The translations under genes and the position numbers were made by a program. DNA of 24,524 nt from Rhizophagus sp. LPA8_4_AMF. Lineage: Eukaryota > Glomeromycota > Glomeromycetes > Glomerales > Glomeraceae. The notes under the pieces were generated by a model. It saw nothing but the letters and a program-made list of their open reading frames with translations. It was not told the DNA's origin and ran no database searches. Below, piece by piece: positions 21,601-24,524 of this stretch (the first letter of the stretch is position 1; each line of letters opens with the position of its first letter). The DNA is taken from positions 1 through 24,524 of the forward strand of contig JADRCO010000930.1 of the NCBI GenBank assembly GCA_021464525.1, read 5' to 3'.

Positions 21601-22859
21601 GATAACAGTAAGTTCATTTTAAACTAACATTATAAAATACAGTACATTGTGTTTATTATTGTTTATTTTTAAAGAATTTGATAATAGCTTAAACCATTTA
21701 GAAAATCAAGATGATTTGGAATTTACAAGTATAATTAATATTTGAAATTTTAAAGTCTATTTAATTGTAAACTTTCCTAACAATTTATCCTTTTAAATTT
21801 AGATATTAATAATGAATTGATATTAAAGTCAAATATTATTGAAGGTAAATAATTTTGTAAATTTAATATTTAAGTTTGTAATTATTTATTTTTATATTAT
21901 TTTCTAAATGAGGATAAAACTTTTGTTTAGAAGAGCGAAATGATATAGAACAACATAATAATTTGGAAATTTCCGAAGGTAATATAGATTATTAAAAATT
22001 ATTGAAAATTTTGAAATTATAAGATTGGCTTAATTTGATTAAATTTGTTAGATATTTTATTAAATTCATTAATTGTTGAAAATTTAACTAAATCCAATAC
22101 AATTGAAGGTAAATAAATATTTAGTTTTATATAAATAATATGAAATTATATTAATTACAAAATTTTTATTTAGATAAACAAGATAATTTGGAAACTCCTA
22201 AAGGTAAACATGTATTTATTAGGTTTTAAAATTCTATAGTTTATATTTAAGTTTAATACTTATATTTAATAATATATTAGTTATTGATAACTTTAACAAA
22301 ATTGAAAATTTAATGAAGCCAATTATTATTAAAGGTGAATATAATAAAATATATAGATATTTTTACTTTTTAATTAAATAATAGTTAATTTTTTATTTTT
22401 TTAAAGAAATTGATAAATCAAATAATCAATTTGAAAAAATTAAATATAGTAAGTTAATATTTATTTATAAAATGATTTGATTTGATCTTGGATTTATTTA
22501 ACATACAATTTGTTAGATGAAAAGACTAAACCAAATTTAGAAAATCAAGATTGCTTAAATATTTATAAAGGTAAAAATGCATTAATTTTAATATAATTGT
22601 TATAATATATATATATATATATTTAAAATTTATTGATTAATGTTTAAATTTATTTATAGATGAAGTTAAGCAAAAATCAAGAAACCTAAAAAATTTGAAG
22701 AAAAGATTTAGTATTATAAGTAAGTTAATAATACTTTACTTATAAAAATGGTTTGATTAATTATATTGAAATATTAATTTAAAATAAAAACTAATAATAG
22801 AATATATTAAGAAATTACCAAATCTACCAAAATTGTTGAAAAAGAAAGGTAAATTGTAA
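18669..22859 (+). CDS. Predicted pseudokinase with exon-repeat C-terminal tail
   Basis: Exons 18669-19247 and 19326-20133 encode an N-terminal CxxC pair (C76/C79, C89/C92), the linker FSNWTSGN and a kinase-like domain. The glycine loop is gone (YISSKVYSA), K178 remains, HRD is HQN (269-271), N276 and DFG (290-292) remain, and APE is intact. A catalytic role is unlikely; a scaffold or regulator is more likely. The tail follows FENLPEPRNANEG and uses small exons: 20292-20327, 20393-20425, 20499-20555, 20636-20737, 20906-20941, 21008-21061, 21142-21198, 21294-21389, 21563-21607, 21675-21728, 21803-21844, 21931-21978, 22052-22108, 22174-22203, 22281-22334, 22407-22448, 22517-22570, 22660-22719, 22801-22859. 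Each is a multiple of 3 nt (the last ends at TAA), all introns are phase 1 and 65-95 nt, except the A introns of 158-173 nt, two of which probably hold a microexon. The result is 800 aa, or 806 with the two 9-nt microexons. The tail is Asn- and acid-rich and becomes Lys-rich at the end. Shorter isoforms are possible. Confidence 0.82.
20821..20829 (+). other. Probable 9-nt microexon (copy 2)
   Basis: AACAAGAAG is flanked by AAACAG before and GTAAAT after, and splits a 168-nt intron into 83 and 76 nt, the usual size here. Joined to the neighbours it reads T-E-E-Q-E-A-F-H-S-K, which agrees with the EEQEAFHSK consensus I remember from this kinase family. Confidence 0.65.
21478..21486 (+). other. 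Probable 9-nt microexon (copy 3)
   Basis: The same nine bases with AAACAG before and GTAAAC after divide a 173-nt intron into 88 and 76 nt. Inclusion gives T-E-E-Q-E-V-F-H-S-K. In copy 1 (20211-20219) the nine bases persist, but the CAG acceptor has become AATT. Confidence 0.65.
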
Positions 22860-24240
22860 ATTAACTACTTAATTAAATTAGTTTAAAAAAAAGGTTTAAA
22901 AAAAGAAGTTTTGAAATCATTATCCTTCAATAATTCACTTGTAGTCATTATAAATTTTGATTATGTTTTGTTTTTTTAAAAAAAATAGTTTGTTCAAACA
23001 CTAAGTAATCTTAGTTTGTAATTTGGACAAAAATAACAATATGTAAATAAAGTATATTAAATATTTTTTTCATTTATTATAAATACAAATGATATGTATG
23101 CTACTGATTTGTGTTTGATAATATTCTTGCGCCTTCATGGAAATATTTAAAGTGTCCATAATATAATGCTAAATTTCTTTATTACTGGTGAAGTTGAAAA
23201 ACAATAATAATTTATCATTGATTACATTATTGTTATAATAATTATCCTATTATACCCATGCAAAATTAATTAGTCCGTATCAACTATCTCGGTTCTGTAT
23301 TTGTAGTATGTTGCTGTATTGGCTATGTCATCGTTACATCCTCCTTAGATGTCGTCGTTATCATCATTGTCTTAGAGGAAACTGAAGGTTCTGATGTCCG
23401 TCCTGAATTATCTTCCGGGTTTATTTGTTGCTTCCTTGTACTGATGCCGTCTTTTGCGATCGGTCATCCTTGCATAATCTAAGCTTTTTCACGACCTTCT
23501 ATCTCTATTGAACCTCCTGCATTTGTTGTTCGTCTTTAAAGTTTCCAAGAATACTAGTTTTTTCTCGAAATGTACGATTTACATCTTTCTTTAATGTCCT
23601 TGACCTTTAATTCTCCGGAAAACCATCTTATTAGTAAACATTTTTTGTTTTTTTTTTCGTTCGTTTCAATAGGTAAGTTTATACTCCATTTCTTGAAATG
23701 TTTGATCTTATTAGATTTCGACTCTTTTTAAGTCAGTTAGATAACTTACATTATAAATGAAAGACGTCTAATTTTAGTTTGTTTTGGATTATTAGATAGC
23801 CTGGAAATCAACTTAATAGTTGGATAATAATACTAATTCGTCCACAGTGGATAGTTAAGAATCGGTTTAATAGCACTTTCTTATATCTCATAAATAATAA
23901 AATTGATACCAATTTATCTTGGTATTTTGGAACAAGAATTTAAAGGATTTATTTTATTAATTCGTCTAAGATTAATAAATTAATTGATCGTATTACTTCT
24001 ATTTTTAGTAGTTTATTATATATTTATATATATTATGTAATAATCGCGTCTGATTAATACAAAAATCTGAACTATGTGACTTGATAAAAAAAGATAAAAA
24101 TATATATATATATACACCTTATAACACCCCACTTAACACCCCAGTGACCCCACATTTTTTCATTTTGTCTCTTTTTTTTACATCGTTATTTAAAAAAATA
24201 CATCTATTATTTTCATACGCCTATTTACAATAAAGTTCTC
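22860..24240. other. Intergenic region, no intact gene
   Basis: 1.38 kb after the pseudokinase stop. Most is AT-rich and unremarkable. About 23290-23640 is less AT-biased and, on the minus strand, reads in short open pieces (for example MTDRKRRHQYKEATNKPG), possibly a decayed gene or element of unknown family. Two AACACCCCA words lie at 24123-24131 and 24135-24143, followed by GACCCCAC. Confidence 0.45.
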
Positions 24241-24249
24241 CTTCGGTTG

Positions 24250-24332
24250 ACGCGTAGACCATGCGGAGGGGAGGGTGTTATCAATAGCTGAGGAGACTTT
24301 GTATATGACGCGTTGTAAGTGATTTTACGCGT
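24250..24332. promoter_or_regulatory. Three ACGCGT (MCB-like) boxes
   Basis: ACGCGT occurs at 24250-24255, 24308-24313 and 24327-24332. Two CpGs per box three times in 83 bp is striking in such AT-rich DNA. ACGCGT is the MluI cell-cycle box bound by fungal MBF (Mbp1-Swi6) at G1/S genes. It probably serves a gene just beyond the right edge. Confidence 0.55.
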
Positions 24333-24524
24333 TGTTGGAGAGAGAAGCTCTTGTACATTGCTGACTCTTTAAGAGAGATAATCACCCACGAACCATTCAT
24401 TATTTATTAAGGTAAGCTTAAGATCCCTGCTTAGCTCTCTCAGTTTGTGTGTATGTGTGTGTGTAGTTTAAAAACAGGCTTATAGATAAAAAAAGCTGAA
24501 GGGGGGAAGAAACTGGCTTTCCTG
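24333..24524 (+). other. Possible 5' leader and first intron of a gene beyond the window
   Basis: After the ACGCGT boxes the sequence is more balanced in base composition. ATTAAG/GTAAGC offers a good donor at 24412, and a (GT)n run follows at about 24444-24464. No ATG with an open frame is convincing. The direction is inferred from the donor only. Confidence 0.35.

Larger units (their letters stand above)
20134..21978 (+). repeat. Three tandem copies of a four-exon unit (A-B-C-D)
   Basis: Exon A (FHSKP, 20292/20906/21563), B (EFDND or KFDNS, 20393/21008/21675), C (IDNIN or NINNE, 20499/21142/21803) and D (20636/21294/21931) recur in order. Copy spacing is 614 and 657 bp measured from exon A. 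Introns are conserved too, for instance AACAAGAAGGTAAA in each A intron and GATAACAGTAAGTTCATT at each A donor, so whole genomic segments were duplicated. Copies 1 and 2 are most alike and copy 3 is more diverged, especially in C and D. Confidence 0.88.

Noticed and set aside
22600-22622. (AT)n runs here and near 9763 and 24100
   Set aside because: Ordinary microsatellites for this base composition.
1-24524. tRNA or rRNA genes, CRISPR-like arrays
   Set aside because: I saw no cloverleaf with B-box (GGTTCGANNCC) and no regularly spaced identical repeats with unique spacers; the exon repeats at 20134-21978 are spliced coding units.

Overview
The window looks like nuclear DNA of an arbuscular mycorrhizal fungus (Glomeromycotina), most likely Rhizophagus or a close relative. 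Four things point there: very AT-rich DNA with long poly(A)/poly(T) runs; genes cut by many introns of about 65-145 nt with GTAAGT-like donors and TTTAG/TATAG acceptors; ordinary fungal housekeeping genes; and two members of the large kinase family whose C-termini carry FENLPEP / FKNLPE motifs, which I associate from memory with Rhizophagus. No database search was possible; all exon models are read by eye from splice signals, reading frame and family resemblance.

Layout. 1-1313: repeat-like DNA and the 3' side of the first kinase gene. 1314-2836 (-): zinc-knuckle protein kinase, two exons, apparently active. 4086-6683 (-): TGL3/4/5-type patatin lipase, five exons. 8453-9712 (-): coiled-coil fungal protein, five exons. 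10221-11543 (+): FAHD1-like fumarylacetoacetate hydrolase, eight exons. 11761-13100 (-): RWDD1/Gir2-like RWD protein, seven exons including a probable 4-nt first coding exon; it converges on FAHD1. 14693-16937 (-): Atg22-like vacuolar amino-acid exporter, nine exons. 18669-22859 (+): predicted pseudokinase with a C-terminal tail built from about 20 small exons. 22860-24524: no gene, but the last 300 bp look like the promoter and 5' leader of a + strand gene beyond the window.

The most unusual object is the pseudokinase locus. The kinase fold has lost its glycine-rich loop and the HRD catalytic Asp. Its tail is a chain of small exons, every one a multiple of 3 nt and every intron in phase 1, arranged as three tandem copies of a four-exon unit (A-B-C-D) followed by more diverged units. 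Two copies also contain a likely 9-nt microexon coding Glu-Gln-Glu that restores the family consensus before FHSKP. In all three copies, failure to splice the weak donor of exon B leads at once to an in-frame stop, so the locus could make proteins with graded tail lengths.

Functionally the other genes are ordinary: lipid-droplet triacylglycerol breakdown (TGL), mitochondrial acylpyruvate/oxaloacetate metabolism (FAHD1), translation-linked GTPase control (RWDD1/Gir2) and vacuolar amino-acid recycling (Atg22). They do not form an obvious pathway cluster.
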